DNA of 35,095 nt, taken from Bacteroidales bacterium. GTDB lineage: Bacteria; Bacteroidota; Bacteroidia; Bacteroidales; UBA932. Positions 1-8,012 of the stretch are shown in pieces (the first letter of the stretch is position 1; each line of letters starts with the position of its first letter). The stretch lies in assembly GCA_017479265.1 (NCBI GenBank), contig JAFVCK010000040.1:1-35095 (forward strand), written 5' to 3'. Under the pieces are notes generated by a model. It was not told the DNA's origin, did no database searches, and saw only the letters and a program-made list of their open reading frames with translations. Made by a program: the position numbers and the translations under genes.

Positions 1-1
1 A

Positions 2-283
2 CTAATTGAGTCCCGGGAAATGAGGGACGGTAAGTCTGAATACATTCAGTACGAGGTTGATTTCATTGTAACCAATGGCATAGACAAGTACTATATCCAG
101 TCCGCCTATGCTATGCCCGATGACATTAAGAAGAACCAGGAACTGAATCCGCTCCGTAAGATTGGAGATTCTTTCCAGAAGATTGTCATACAGGGGGACG
201 ATATCGCCACCTACACCAACGATGACGGAATCATCTTCATGGGGCTGCATCAATTCCTGATGAATAGCGACATACTGAAATAG
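2..283 (+). CDS. DUF4143-type AAA ATPase, C-terminal end (5' partial)
   Basis: The reading frame is open from base 2 and ends with TAG at 281-283, so only the last 93 residues or so of a larger protein are visible. The pattern 'EVDFIVTNG...YYIQSAYAMPD...PLRKIGDSFQKIVI...GIIFMGLHQFL' matches the C-terminal nuclease-like DUF4143 part of the bacterial AAA_14/DUF4143 ATPase family. In that family the E-V-D-F and Y-Y-I-Q-S-A strands are conserved. These proteins are widespread and often multi-copy in Bacteroidales, and their biological role is poorly defined. An internal ATG at 20 exists, but the similarity continues upstream of it, so the gene is cut by the window edge rather than short. No hairpin follows that is clearly its own; the nearest terminator serves the opposite strand. 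The family call is fairly secure and the function unknown. Confidence 0.75.
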   Translation, partial: LIESREMRDGKSEYIQYEVDFIVTNGIDKYYIQSAYAMPDDIKKNQELNPLRKIGDSFQKIVIQGDDIATYTNDDGIIFMGLHQFLMNSDILK

Positions 284-333
284 GGCAATCGGAATTTATT
301 GCTATTTTGCAGTAATTCGACCGGACGAGACAT

Positions 334-365
334 AAAAAACATCCCGGTCATTTCTGGCCGGGATG
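334..365 (-). terminator. Rho-independent terminator of the fimbria-type operon
   Basis: Read on the minus strand, an 8-bp perfect stem (CATCCCGG/CCGGGATG, plus-strand 340-347 and 358-365) with a 10-nt loop is followed at once by six T residues (334-339). It lies 20 bases past the stop codon of the large lipoprotein gene, the last gene of the minus-strand operon. Confidence 0.9.
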
Positions 366-385
366 CGTCATGAGTATTATAAAAA

Positions 386-3300
386 CTAGTAGTTAATCGT
401 AAAGCTGCTTGCTCTAACCTGAGCACCGAGCGTAACGCTTACAGAAGAGGCATTGACATCTGACACTGTAACAACTGTGTCAGAAGCAACTGCTGTGCCG
501 CTGGTAAATGAGCTATTTGCTAAAGCTGAAGCATAAGACGCTGTGTCACAAGCGACCTCGATACTGGAGATGGTATTGGAAGCAGAGGTAATTGTAATCG
601 TCCAACCCGCATAGAATCGAGTAAGATTGGTTTCCGTGCTCCTGAAAGCTGTGTTGGAATTGCCTTTAACAGCAGTAATGGTAATGTCACCATTAGTCCA
701 GGTCGCGGTCTGCGCAGCGCCTTCACCTGTTACAACAGCTTCGCTAGCGAAGGTCTCAACAGTAACGGGCTCTGTAGAAGGCTGGACCGAAGGATCCTTG
801 ACTGTAATGGTGTAAGATGCAGAACCTTCATTATACTCGTCGGTTTCGGCTGCAACGGCCTTGATTATAGTAGTACCGACAGCAACGATTGTAACAGCAC
901 CTGTAGAAGCATCAACAGTAGCGACAGCCTCATTGGTAGAAGAATAAGTTACAGTTGTCTGTGCACCGCTGAGAACGGGAGCAGTAAACTCATCACCAAA
1001 ATTGATAGTTACACTCGCAGGGTCGAAAGAGAGAGTCTGAGCAGTCTTGGATGCACCTCCATTAAGAGAATAAAGATATGCAGCACCCTTGCCCTGGGTC
1101 TCATAAACATTGTACTTTTCGTAATATGTTACAGGACCATAGATGACAACTGCGTCTCCTACTTTGACATCGGTATCGCCGGAAGCATATTTGACATTGT
1201 TCAGATAGTTAATCTGATATGCCTCAAACTGAGTTCCGGCTGCAGTACCATCTTCAGAGATATAGAATGTAGCCTGACCATAGCTACTCTCTGCAAAATG
1301 ACCATTATTTGCGAAGGAACTGATGATACCTGCTACATAAACAGCAGCGGAGTTGCCGGCATCAACATATGCCTTTACACCTGCGGGGTTGAAAGGATTC
1401 TCAAGAGTACCGTCACCCTTGGCAACTTCTTCCTTGGCAACTACATCCTCCTTGGTAACACCATTGAGAGAGTAGAGATAAGCACTGCTGGTTTCGTAAA
1501 CAGAACCGTTGTAAAGCGTGACTGTTCCATAGATGATTACCTCATCGCCAACCTTAATCTGAGTATTGTGGTCATTCTCGCTGTTGTAAATCCAAGTCTT
1601 GTCCTCAAGGAAGTTAATCTTGTAAGCCTCGAACTTCAGGTCACCATCAGCGATATAGAAGGTTGCATTGGATGAAGAAGAATATTCATTGACAATTTCG
1701 CTGATAACGCCCTTTACATAGACCTTGTCAGAACCTGCATTGTCGATATAATCTATGACTCCTGCTACATTGAATGGATTCTCAAGAGTACCATTGCCAT
1801 TGTCAACGGGCTGCGTGGTCTCGTTGACGGTAATCTTGTACTCTGCGGTCTTGCCTTCGAAGGTAGCGACTACGGTGTATTCGCCGGCCTTGGTAAGGTC
1901 ATAACCTGAGAAGGTAGCCTCGACCTCCTTGGTGGAGTCGTCGCTGTAGGTTGCTATAACTGTAGGAGCAACGAACTCGTCGCCTACGGTGTACTCGGTC
2001 TTTGCGCCATCGGCGATAGCGATGGAAACGAGAGTTACCTCGGTTACAGGTTCCTCGGAAGGATCCACAACCTCACCGCCCTCGCCATAAGTTACGGTAA
2101 CAGTAGCAATTCTCTTGTTGCCGGTGGTACCGTCAATGGTAAAGACGACCTTTGAAGCAGAACCGGTCCAGGTGTCCCAAGCATCTTCTGCAGCGAAAGC
2201 ACCGGAATCAGCAAGGATAGCCTTGGTAGCAGTGTCACCGGAACCAAAGGTAAATTCAACCTTTGTAATGGTAGCACCGGAGAGAGTCATGGTGTTTCCA
2301 CCGTAGAAACGAACAGCGTCACCGGCTGTGTAATATTTAGGAGCATTGTTGTTTGTACCGGCATCAGGGGTCAGCGTGATGGGCTCTTTAACCTGCTCTG
2401 CGAGTACAGCACCATTTTCAATACCAAGATTCTGGGTCAGGTCAAATGTAACCTTTCCACCCTCTCCGGGGGTAGGCTCGTCAGAAGGATCGACGACAGG
2501 CTCATCAGCCTTGACAACGACCTTCTTGCCTTCGGCGGTGTCGGCCTCCTGGTTCTTCCAGGTGTAGCCCTCGACGAGAGTTACATAGGTGAGTTCGTCG
2601 GTGTTGTTTTCGCCACGGACTATGGTCTCGACGGAACCTGCAAGCTCGACATTACCCTTGAGGATTTCGACGGTCTTGACAACGACACCTGCACCGATTA
2701 CGAGGGTGTTGCCGCCGGTGGTGGCGATGACCTTGGTCACTGAACCGTTGCTGAGCACTGCGTGTGCGGCAGGGGCGTTGATGACAATTTCATCGAGGTT
2801 GGTGTCGGCAGGGACATTGACATTGATGTTGCCGGAGTATGCTGCGGCAGCACCTGCGTCGGTGACAGTCAGAGAAGAAACACCCTCGTCGAAGGAAGTG
2901 ACGTTGATAGTGATGTCGGAAGCTGCTGTTCCGGCAGGAATCTGGATAGTGGTATTCTCTTCCTTGACAACACCCACGGTGTAGGAAACCTCACCCTGCT
3001 GGTCCTTATTGTCAACAAGAGCCTGGTTGACATCGTCCACGTCGTCAGCCTCGACCTTGAGCTCCTCGTCGAAATCGGGAGTATCGAAGATAGGATCTAC
3101 GGTGATGTTGAAGGTAGCGGTAGCAGTGAAGATATTACCTGCGATATTGGAACGGTGATTACGCTGTACGGGGACGTTGTCCTGGGAGAATTCAAAGTTC
3201 TTGACTTCACCGCCGTTCACAGAGTAGTTCACATCGAAATCAACAGTGTAATTGGACTTTGTGGCTGCGAGAACATAGTTGGTAACAAGAAGTGTGTTGT

Positions 3301-3979
3301 TGTTACCTGCGATGGATCCCTGGAAGCCTTCTACGGCTGCGAAATCATAGTCTGCCGTCTCGACAACCTCAAGCTCGTCGGCAAGGAGGTTGACCTTGCT
3401 GGGAGCAGCCTTTACCTTGACACCGGTGGAGATGTAGGAAACACCTGCCGCCTGTGCTGCAGCATAGTCGCTGGAAAGGATGTTGACCTGTGCTACGGCA
3501 CGCTTGAGGGTGATGTCCTGGGAATAGCCCTCGGAAATCTCGGAGGTCTCTACAACTGCCCAGAATGCGTCACGGGCCTCATCATTGCAGTCTCCAACAG
3601 GGTTGACAACGACGGATGCGCCATCTGCATTGATGGTAGCGGTGTAAGGAGCATTTTCTGCCTGTGCCCAAAGTACGAGTTTGTACTTCTGGCCCTTGAC
3701 AAGCTGCTTTGTGAACGTAGCCTTTCCCTGGGCAATCGTTTCGTCACCGGAAATCTCGGAGAGATAAACCGGAGCATCAGCAGTAACATCATACACACCT
3801 ACGGTAAGCTGGTTGACCGTGAAGCCATCTGACATGGCCTTGGTCTGCTGACCGATAGAGAGTGTAAAAGTTACATCGGCGAGTCCGCCCTCGTTTTCAA
3901 CGACCGGAGCGGTTTCCCTTGCGCAAGAAGCAACCAATACCAAGGCTGCAGCTGCTACTGAATAGAAAAACTTTTTCAT
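386..3979 (-). CDS. Large multidomain fimbrial/adhesin-like surface lipoprotein (1197 aa)
   Basis: The N-terminus is a lipoprotein signal with lipobox ending at Cys19 (LVASC). Residues about 30-290 resemble the Bacteroidales fimbrillin-like fold: a 'TKA' stretch after the leader, a 'LVLWAQ' strand, an 'LKRAVAQVNI' strand, and a closing 'VPVQRNHRSNIAGN' motif shared with the next gene upstream. After that come a beta-rich segment (about 320-490), an acidic P/D/E linker, a beta-sandwich module (about 508-636), a group-3 bacterial Ig-like domain (about 648-719), two tandem copies of a DUF6359-like OB-type module (about 729-840 and 856-974), a group-2 Ig-like domain (about 980-1061), and a final beta module (about 1074-1197) resembling the one at 508-636. 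There is no LPXTG or Por-secretion tail. As last gene of the operon it is a good candidate for the fimbrial tip or surface adhesin; this role is inferred from position and domains. Ligand unknown. Confidence 0.8.
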   Translation of the reverse strand: MKKFFYSVAAAALVLVASCARETAPVVENEGGLADVTFTLSIGQQTKAMSDGFTVNQLTVGVYDVTADAPVYLSEISGDETIAQGKATFTKQLVKGQKYKLVLWAQAENAPYTATINADGASVVVNPVGDCNDEARDAFWAVVETSEISEGYSQDITLKRAVAQVNILSSDYAAAQAAGVSYISTGVKVKAAPSKVNLLADELEVVETADYDFAAVEGFQGSIAGNNNTLLVTNYVLAATKSNYTVDFDVNYSVNGGEVKNFEFSQDNVPVQRNHRSNIAGNIFTATATFNITVDPIFDTPDFDEELKVEADDVDDVNQALVDNKDQQGEVSYTVGVVKEENTTIQIPAGTAASDITINVTSFDEGVSSLTVTDAGAAAAYSGNINVNVPADTNLDEIVINAPAAHAVLSNGSVTKVIATTGGNTLVIGAGVVVKTVEILKGNVELAGSVETIVRGENNTDELTYVTLVEGYTWKNQEADTAEGKKVVVKADEPVVDPSDEPTPGEGGKVTFDLTQNLGIENGAVLAEQVKEPITLTPDAGTNNNAPKYYTAGDAVRFYGGNTMTLSGATITKVEFTFGSGDTATKAILADSGAFAAEDAWDTWTGSASKVVFTIDGTTGNKRIATVTVTYGEGGEVVDPSEEPVTEVTLVSIAIADGAKTEYTVGDEFVAPTVIATYSDDSTKEVEATFSGYDLTKAGEYTVVATFEGKTAEYKITVNETTQPVDNGNGTLENPFNVAGVIDYIDNAGSDKVYVKGVISEIVNEYSSSSNATFYIADGDLKFEAYKINFLEDKTWIYNSENDHNTQIKVGDEVIIYGTVTLYNGSVYETSSAYLYSLNGVTKEDVVAKEEVAKGDGTLENPFNPAGVKAYVDAGNSAAVYVAGIISSFANNGHFAESSYGQATFYISEDGTAAGTQFEAYQINYLNNVKYASGDTDVKVGDAVVIYGPVTYYEKYNVYETQGKGAAYLYSLNGGASKTAQTLSFDPASVTINFGDEFTAPVLSGAQTTVTYSSTNEAVATVDASTGAVTIVAVGTTIIKAVAAETDEYNEGSASYTITVKDPSVQPSTEPVTVETFASEAVVTGEGAAQTATWTNGDITITAVKGNSNTAFRSTETNLTRFYAGWTITITSASNTISSIEVACDTASYASALANSSFTSGTAVASDTVVTVSDVNASSVSVTLGAQVRASSFTINY

Positions 3980-4013
3980 TTACACTTGGTTTTATGAAAT
4001 AATGAATAAAAAA

Positions 4014-4844
4014 TTAGTTTCCGAACATATCTCCTGAAAGCACTGTTCTGCGATTGGGCTGCAGCGGCACATCGAAAGCCTCGAACTTGCCTGCAACGCC
4101 ATAGTTGGCATCCAGCACCATGGCCCCTATCCTAGTGGCATTCGCCCCGGAGGGCAGCACATAAACATAAGCCATTTCGTAAACGTCCGTGCCCTGGGAG
4201 GTTTCAGTCTCCATGGTAGCGGCACCTGCGGCAAAATCCGTCTCACCCTCGGCAGGCACGGTCTCGCCTGTCAGTGCATCATATCCGGCGGCCACGCCGC
4301 CCTCGAAGGTGACGCTCACATTGAACTCGGGCATCGCCGGCAGGTTGGTCCCGGGGTTGGTGGTGGACATAATCTTGACAAGGGAGACAGCCCTTTTGAG
4401 GGTAAGACTGAGAGCCTTGTCTGAACTTACGCTGAAAGTACCGCTGTATGTGAATGCGGCATCGGTGTAATTGTTCACGGACACATTGCCGTATGTGGCG
4501 GTAATCCGGCGCACGTCGCCATCAGGGACACTGAACAGCCCTGAGGAGGAACTCTGGGCCCACAGGGCTATGCTGTAGGTCTCGTTCACCACGACGGGAA
4601 CGGAGAAGGAGTCGAAGTGGCCGCCACTTCCCTCAAGGGTAAGTTTTTGGAACTCATTGCCTTCGCTGTCATAGATAACGGCATAGAGGGTGTTGATTTC
4701 GGATACGCTCTCGACCGCCTTTGTCTGAGGGAGGCCCACGCTGAACGAAGCCGTGGCAAAGCCCCCGTCAAGACCGGCCTTGGCGCAGGATGCAAGCAGC
4801 ACCAGCACTGCAGCGAAGGACAGAATATTGAATCTCTTTGCCAT
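4014..4844 (-). CDS. Fimbrillin-like lipoprotein (Mfa1/FimA-type fold, 276 aa)
   Basis: I place the start at 4844 (MAKRFNILSF...) because this gives a clean lipoprotein leader with lipobox LLASC, Cys20. An upstream in-frame ATG at 4880 would add a non-leader extension lying inside the preceding gene. The mature part has the family pattern: a 'QTKAV' stretch, a 'YSIALWAQ' strand, 'LTLKRAVSLVKI', and 'VPLQPNRRTVLSGDMFGN' at the C-terminus. All of these are shared with the N-terminal part of the 1197-aa protein downstream. The start lies 4 bases past the stop of the preceding gene, so the two are almost certainly co-transcribed. By analogy with FimA/Mfa1 clusters, this could be a structural or accessory pilin exported as a lipoprotein and matured at the surface; which pilus position it takes cannot be read from the sequence. 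Confidence 0.75.
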   Translation of the reverse strand: MAKRFNILSFAAVLVLLASCAKAGLDGGFATASFSVGLPQTKAVESVSEINTLYAVIYDSEGNEFQKLTLEGSGGHFDSFSVPVVVNETYSIALWAQSSSSGLFSVPDGDVRRITATYGNVSVNNYTDAAFTYSGTFSVSSDKALSLTLKRAVSLVKIMSTTNPGTNLPAMPEFNVSVTFEGGVAAGYDALTGETVPAEGETDFAAGAATMETETSQGTDVYEMAYVYVLPSGANATRIGAMVLDANYGVAGKFEAFDVPLQPNRRTVLSGDMFGN

Positions 4845-4848
4845 AGCC

Positions 4849-5859
4849 TTATCTGATAGTAATGTTGAAATCATCTTCATCGAAACTCGGGTCCACGAAA
4901 ATGCCGGACACTGAACCTGTGGTGAGGAACTTGCCCTTGACAGTGGTGATTCCGCCGCGCACTATGGGGATCGTAATGCTCCTGACCGTACCCAGGTCGG
5001 TGCCTGCGGCATCGAAAAGGGTGAGGTTCAGGGTAACCTTTGTCTCGGTCTCGACGGCCAACACATAGTCAATGGCCATCTCGACCTCGCCATTGTCTAT
5101 TTCGCGCAGGTTGCCGTCGAAGAAAAGGCCCGTCCTTGAGTCCACGTTGCGTCCGTTGAAAGTGTTGAACGCGCTGGGGAAGAAGTTCAGGTAATCGACC
5201 CTGGAGGTAAAAGTGGTGAAATCGAAGCCGGCCTTGGTATCGTCACCCTTGGTGTCTTCCGCGCCTTTCCCGAGGGACCTTGTCACGAAGTCGTCCTTGT
5301 CAGTGGCGACAAGCCTGTACTTGGCCAGAGGACGGTTCATGGGCATGACCGCGAGGTAGGACATAGCGCTGGCCCTGAAATCGGACACGTCCACATTGAC
5401 CTCTCCGTAGAAAGCGTCGCGCCAGTCGCTGTCACCGTAATATACATCGGAGATGGTGACGGCGGTGAAATCGGCGGGATTCCAGAAAGTGTCCGAGCCG
5501 GGCACGCTGTAATCTGCCCAGCAGATAATCCTGTAGCGGCCTGCGGGCAGGATGAAATGCAGGGTATTGTCCATTGAGGAAAGGTCCTCGCGATAGAAGG
5601 TGGCCGTATATTTGGCCTTCTTGTCGTAGGCATCTCCCGAATACTCGAAAGCCTTGAGGGTATATCTTACCTGCAGGCCCTGGAGATCGGACGGGTCAAC
5701 CTTGGTAACGGTCTTGTAATCTGTCATCGCCTTGTCGAACTGCAAGGTGATGGCGATGTCCACGTTACGCTCTCCTTCCGGGAACTCGTGGACCATGCAG
5801 GAAGGCAGTGACAGGATTGCTGCCGCCGCCAGACAAATATATTTATATATCTTTCTCAT
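4849..5859 (-). CDS. FimB/Mfa2-like or DUF6562-type fimbrial lipoprotein (336 aa)
   Basis: A leader with lipobox LPSC (Cys21) is followed by 'MVHEFPE...NVDIAITLQFD', typical of Bacteroidales lipoproteins found beside fimbrillins (Mfa2/FimB anchor-like or DUF6562 proteins). The middle has 'GRYRIICWADYS' and 'DWRDAFYGEV', then 'MNRPLAKYRLVATD', and the end has 'IPIVRGGITTVKGKFLT', which parallels the C-terminal strand of the fimbrillin fold. The start ATG overlaps the TGA of the preceding gene (ATGA, 5856-5859), implying translational coupling. In the Porphyromonas gingivalis fim and mfa systems, a FimB/Mfa2 protein anchors the shaft and limits its length. That is the most attractive role here, but the exact family name is less certain than the general fimbrial assignment. 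Confidence 0.65.
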   Translation of the reverse strand: MRKIYKYICLAAAAILSLPSCMVHEFPEGERNVDIAITLQFDKAMTDYKTVTKVDPSDLQGLQVRYTLKAFEYSGDAYDKKAKYTATFYREDLSSMDNTLHFILPAGRYRIICWADYSVPGSDTFWNPADFTAVTISDVYYGDSDWRDAFYGEVNVDVSDFRASAMSYLAVMPMNRPLAKYRLVATDKDDFVTRSLGKGAEDTKGDDTKAGFDFTTFTSRVDYLNFFPSAFNTFNGRNVDSRTGLFFDGNLREIDNGEVEMAIDYVLAVETETKVTLNLTLFDAAGTDLGTVRSITIPIVRGGITTVKGKFLTTGSVSGIFVDPSFDEDDFNITIR

Positions 5860-7169
5860 CTGCGGAACCTGCGTTTGCTGTCAAACCTGTAAGTAAGGGA
5901 AACGGAAATATTGTCTATTCCGTAATACCACTTCTTTATGCCGGTCTCGGCGAAGTTGCCGTTCTTTACATTATAGAAGGTATCGTAATTGAGGCGCAGC
6001 GCCGCCGCTCCTATGGCTGCCTCTATGCCCCAGCGGTCGGTGCCGAATATATTCAGGGGGAACCTCCAGCCCAGGGTGAGGCCGCCGCCGTATGCGGGAT
6101 TGAAATGCTTGCGGCCGTTTTCGTCTATGTCGGCATGGTCCTGATAGCGGTATTCTCCGCCCAGGGCATAATTGTAGATGCCCAGAGTGCCGTGGATGGC
6201 GGCGAAGGGACCGGTGCAGTTCTTCCTGAGGAAGAAGCGCAGTTCGGGACGGACCTCAAGGGTGTTGAACTTGATAGTGTTGACGAACCAGTCGAAACTG
6301 CCGTAATAAACAGGAAGGCTGAAAGTTACGTGATTGAAAAGCTCCACCTCGGCGGCTGCGTTCATCTGGAACACGGCCCATCCCAGGAGGTTGGTCTTGA
6401 CCCACCAGGCGCGGGGTGAAGGCAGGGCGGAGGGAGCCACGCTGACAACGGGCTCGGCAACAGGCTGCCCGGAGGGGGCCTCGTCAGGGGTCTCTGCGGG
6501 CTTTTCTACAGGCTTCTCGGCCACGGGCCCTGAAACCTCGGCATCGGAGGATATGGTCTCCACCCGGGGAATATCCTCCACGACCTTGCGAGGCTCGGCG
6601 GGGACTTCCTCGGGGACTTCCACTTCATATTCAAGTACTACGAAGGTGGAACGCATCGCGGGGAAGAACTCGGCCTTCAAGTCAGACCAGACCTTGCCGC
6701 CGTCAAGGGCCTTGAGAAGGTCCGTGCGGCGGGACTCGGAATTGCCGGAGATAATCTCGAGCACCTTGTCCGAATAAGGCTTGCCCGAACGGGACACCAG
6801 ATACTCGAGCACATTCCAGCGCACGGCCTTGTTGTCGATGACAAGCTTGGAGCGCTCCACGCCGAGCGAGTCGGACAGATAGTCCTGTACGCTGCGAGAA
6901 CGGGCCTTGGTAAGGTTGGTATTGAACAACAAAGACCCGTCAGGAGACGAGCCGGAAGTAATGAATGCTTTGTTAAGGTTCTCGGAGGCCATGCGCTCTG
7001 CAAGAGCCCTCAAGCGGGTACCGTTGTCCTTATATTGGGGATATAAAGTATTGTCCGAAACCTTGAAAAAGACTACGACAGAGTCCCTCTTAGTCTCCAG
7101 GCGAGGCGCCTGGGCGTAAGTGCCTATGGCAATTACGAGGAACAGCATCGTTGAAAACAGACGTTTCAC
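5856..7169 (-). CDS. DUF3575 outer-membrane protein with OmpA-like N-terminal region
   Basis: The chosen start is GTG at 7169, giving a leader (VKRLFSTMLFLVIAIGTYA, cut before QAP). A longer frame to ATG 7223 is possible, but its first codons lie upstream of the -7 element at 7201-7208 and so would not be transcribed from it. ATG 7148 is a shorter alternative. About residues 20-190 look OmpA-like ('FITSGSSPDGS', 'NLTKARSRSVQDYL'), followed by a Pro/Glu-rich periplasmic linker and a C-terminal DUF3575 barrel-like region ('WWVKTNLLGWAVFQMNAAAEVELF', 'GGGLTLGWRFPL') ending in 'SLTYRFDSKRRFRR'. DUF3575 proteins commonly head fimbrillin operons in Bacteroidales, so a peptidoglycan-contacting outer-membrane component of the fimbrial system is likely. 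First gene of the operon. Confidence 0.75.
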   Translation of the reverse strand: MKRLFSTMLFLVIAIGTYAQAPRLETKRDSVVVFFKVSDNTLYPQYKDNGTRLRALAERMASENLNKAFITSGSSPDGSLLFNTNLTKARSRSVQDYLSDSLGVERSKLVIDNKAVRWNVLEYLVSRSGKPYSDKVLEIISGNSESRRTDLLKALDGGKVWSDLKAEFFPAMRSTFVVLEYEVEVPEEVPAEPRKVVEDIPRVETISSDAEVSGPVAEKPVEKPAETPDEAPSGQPVAEPVVSVAPSALPSPRAWWVKTNLLGWAVFQMNAAAEVELFNHVTFSLPVYYGSFDWFVNTIKFNTLEVRPELRFFLRKNCTGPFAAIHGTLGIYNYALGGEYRYQDHADIDENGRKHFNPAYGGGLTLGWRFPLNIFGTDRWGIEAAIGAAALRLNYDTFYNVKNGNFAETGIKKWYYGIDNISVSLTYRFDSKRRFRR

Positions 7170-7200
7170 TGGGTAAAGGTTTATGTTAAAAATCCGTCCA

Positions 7201-7232
7201 CAAATGTACATCTTTTTATGCAAACGGCCAAG
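7201..7232 (-). promoter_or_regulatory. Bacteroidota-type promoter of the fimbria-type operon
   Basis: On the minus strand TACATTTG (7208-7201) matches the -7 element TAnnTTTG. CTTG (7232-7229) lies 20 bases upstream, close to the -33 TTTG consensus. Transcription would begin near 7195, about 26 bases before the GTG start at 7169. No inverted repeats of the invertible-promoter kind flank it. Confidence 0.65.
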
Positions 7233-7267
7233 TTTTATTTTGCATAATTAACAAAAAAAGTCAAGCG

Positions 7268-7299
7268 CTTGTGGAATAGAGATTTTTTGTTTAAATTTG
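7268..7299 (+). promoter_or_regulatory. Bacteroidota-type promoter of the TPR-yebC operon
   Basis: TAAATTTG (7292-7299) fits the -7 consensus, with CTTG (7268-7271) 20 bases upstream. The -33 half overlaps a perfect 10-bp palindrome, CAAGCGCTTG (7262-7271). The expected leader is about 27 bases before the ATG at 7333. Confidence 0.65.
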
Positions 7300-7332
7300 C
7301 GGGCTAAAACGAAAAAAACAAAACATAATATT

Positions 7333-8010
7333 ATGGCAAAGGAAACAATCAAAGAGCAGGAAAACGCACAGGCTAAAGTTGGTCAGAGCGTATCTGCAAT
7401 CGACAATTTCTTCAAGGAGTACGGAAAGGCTATATGGATTTGCCTGGCCGTGGTACTGGTTGCAGTCCTCGCCGGACTGGCAATCAACAAATTCTACATC
7501 CAGCCCAAGAAGGCCGAGGCGAGGGCACAGATGTTCCCCGCAGAGGCTTCCTTCCGTGCACAGCAGTATGAACTCGCCCTTCACGGCGATGGCAACGTCC
7601 TGGGTTTCGAGCAGGTGATAGACGAATACGGCAGCAAGGCCGGTGCTTCCGCCTATCTTTACGCAGGCGAATGCGCTCTGCAGCTGGGCCAGTTCGAAGA
7701 GGCCCTCGGCTACCTTAAGAAATATAACGGCAAGGATGCCATTCTCGCCGCACGCGCACTTTGCTGTCAGGGCGATGCATACGTAGGACTGGAGAAGTAT
7801 TCCGAGGCTCTGGCATGCTTCGAGAAGGCAGCCTCCAGGATTGACAACATGTACGCCGCCACTTATCTCAAGAAGGCAGGCATCGTCTGCGAAGAACTGG
7901 GAGACAATGCAAAGGCTCTCTCTTTCTACAAGCAGATTAAAGACAAGTATCCCCAGTCCATCGAAGGATACGACATCGACAAGTATATTTCCAGAATTAA
8001 TGCCGAATAA
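7333..8010 (+). CDS. Membrane-anchored tetratricopeptide repeat protein (YfgM-like)
   Basis: The 225-residue protein starts at ATG 7333; an in-frame ATG at 7297 overlaps the -7 element and is rejected. A short charged cytoplasmic tail is followed by one membrane span (about residues 33-52, WICLAVVLVAVLAGLAIN) and a periplasmic TPR domain. TPR features include 'ASAYLYAGECALQLGQFEEALGYLKKY', 'ARALCCQGDAYVGLEKYSEALACFEKA' and 'YLKKAGIVCEELGDNAKALSFYKQI'. The layout (N-terminal anchor plus TPRs) matches YfgM/TPR_21-type proteins that act around envelope protein export. It is followed after 2 bases by yebC, so both are in one transcript. The domain call is safe, the exact partner unknown. Confidence 0.85.
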   Translation: MAKETIKEQENAQAKVGQSVSAIDNFFKEYGKAIWICLAVVLVAVLAGLAINKFYIQPKKAEARAQMFPAEASFRAQQYELALHGDGNVLGFEQVIDEYGSKAGASAYLYAGECALQLGQFEEALGYLKKYNGKDAILAARALCCQGDAYVGLEKYSEALACFEKAASRIDNMYAATYLKKAGIVCEELGDNAKALSFYKQIKDKYPQSIEGYDIDKYISRINAE

Positions 8011-8012
8011 TC

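Noticed and set aside
2762-3832. A 356-codon open frame on the plus strand opposite the large lipoprotein
   Set aside because: It lies wholly antisense to a protein with a clear leader and domains. Its translation is low-complexity (Gly/Val/Asp-rich) with no recognisable motif, and no promoter precedes it.
7201-7299. Invertible (phase-variable) promoter for the fimbrial operon
   Set aside because: Such switches are common in Bacteroidales surface loci, but no pair of inverted repeats flanks the promoter and the nearby gene xerD is far away.
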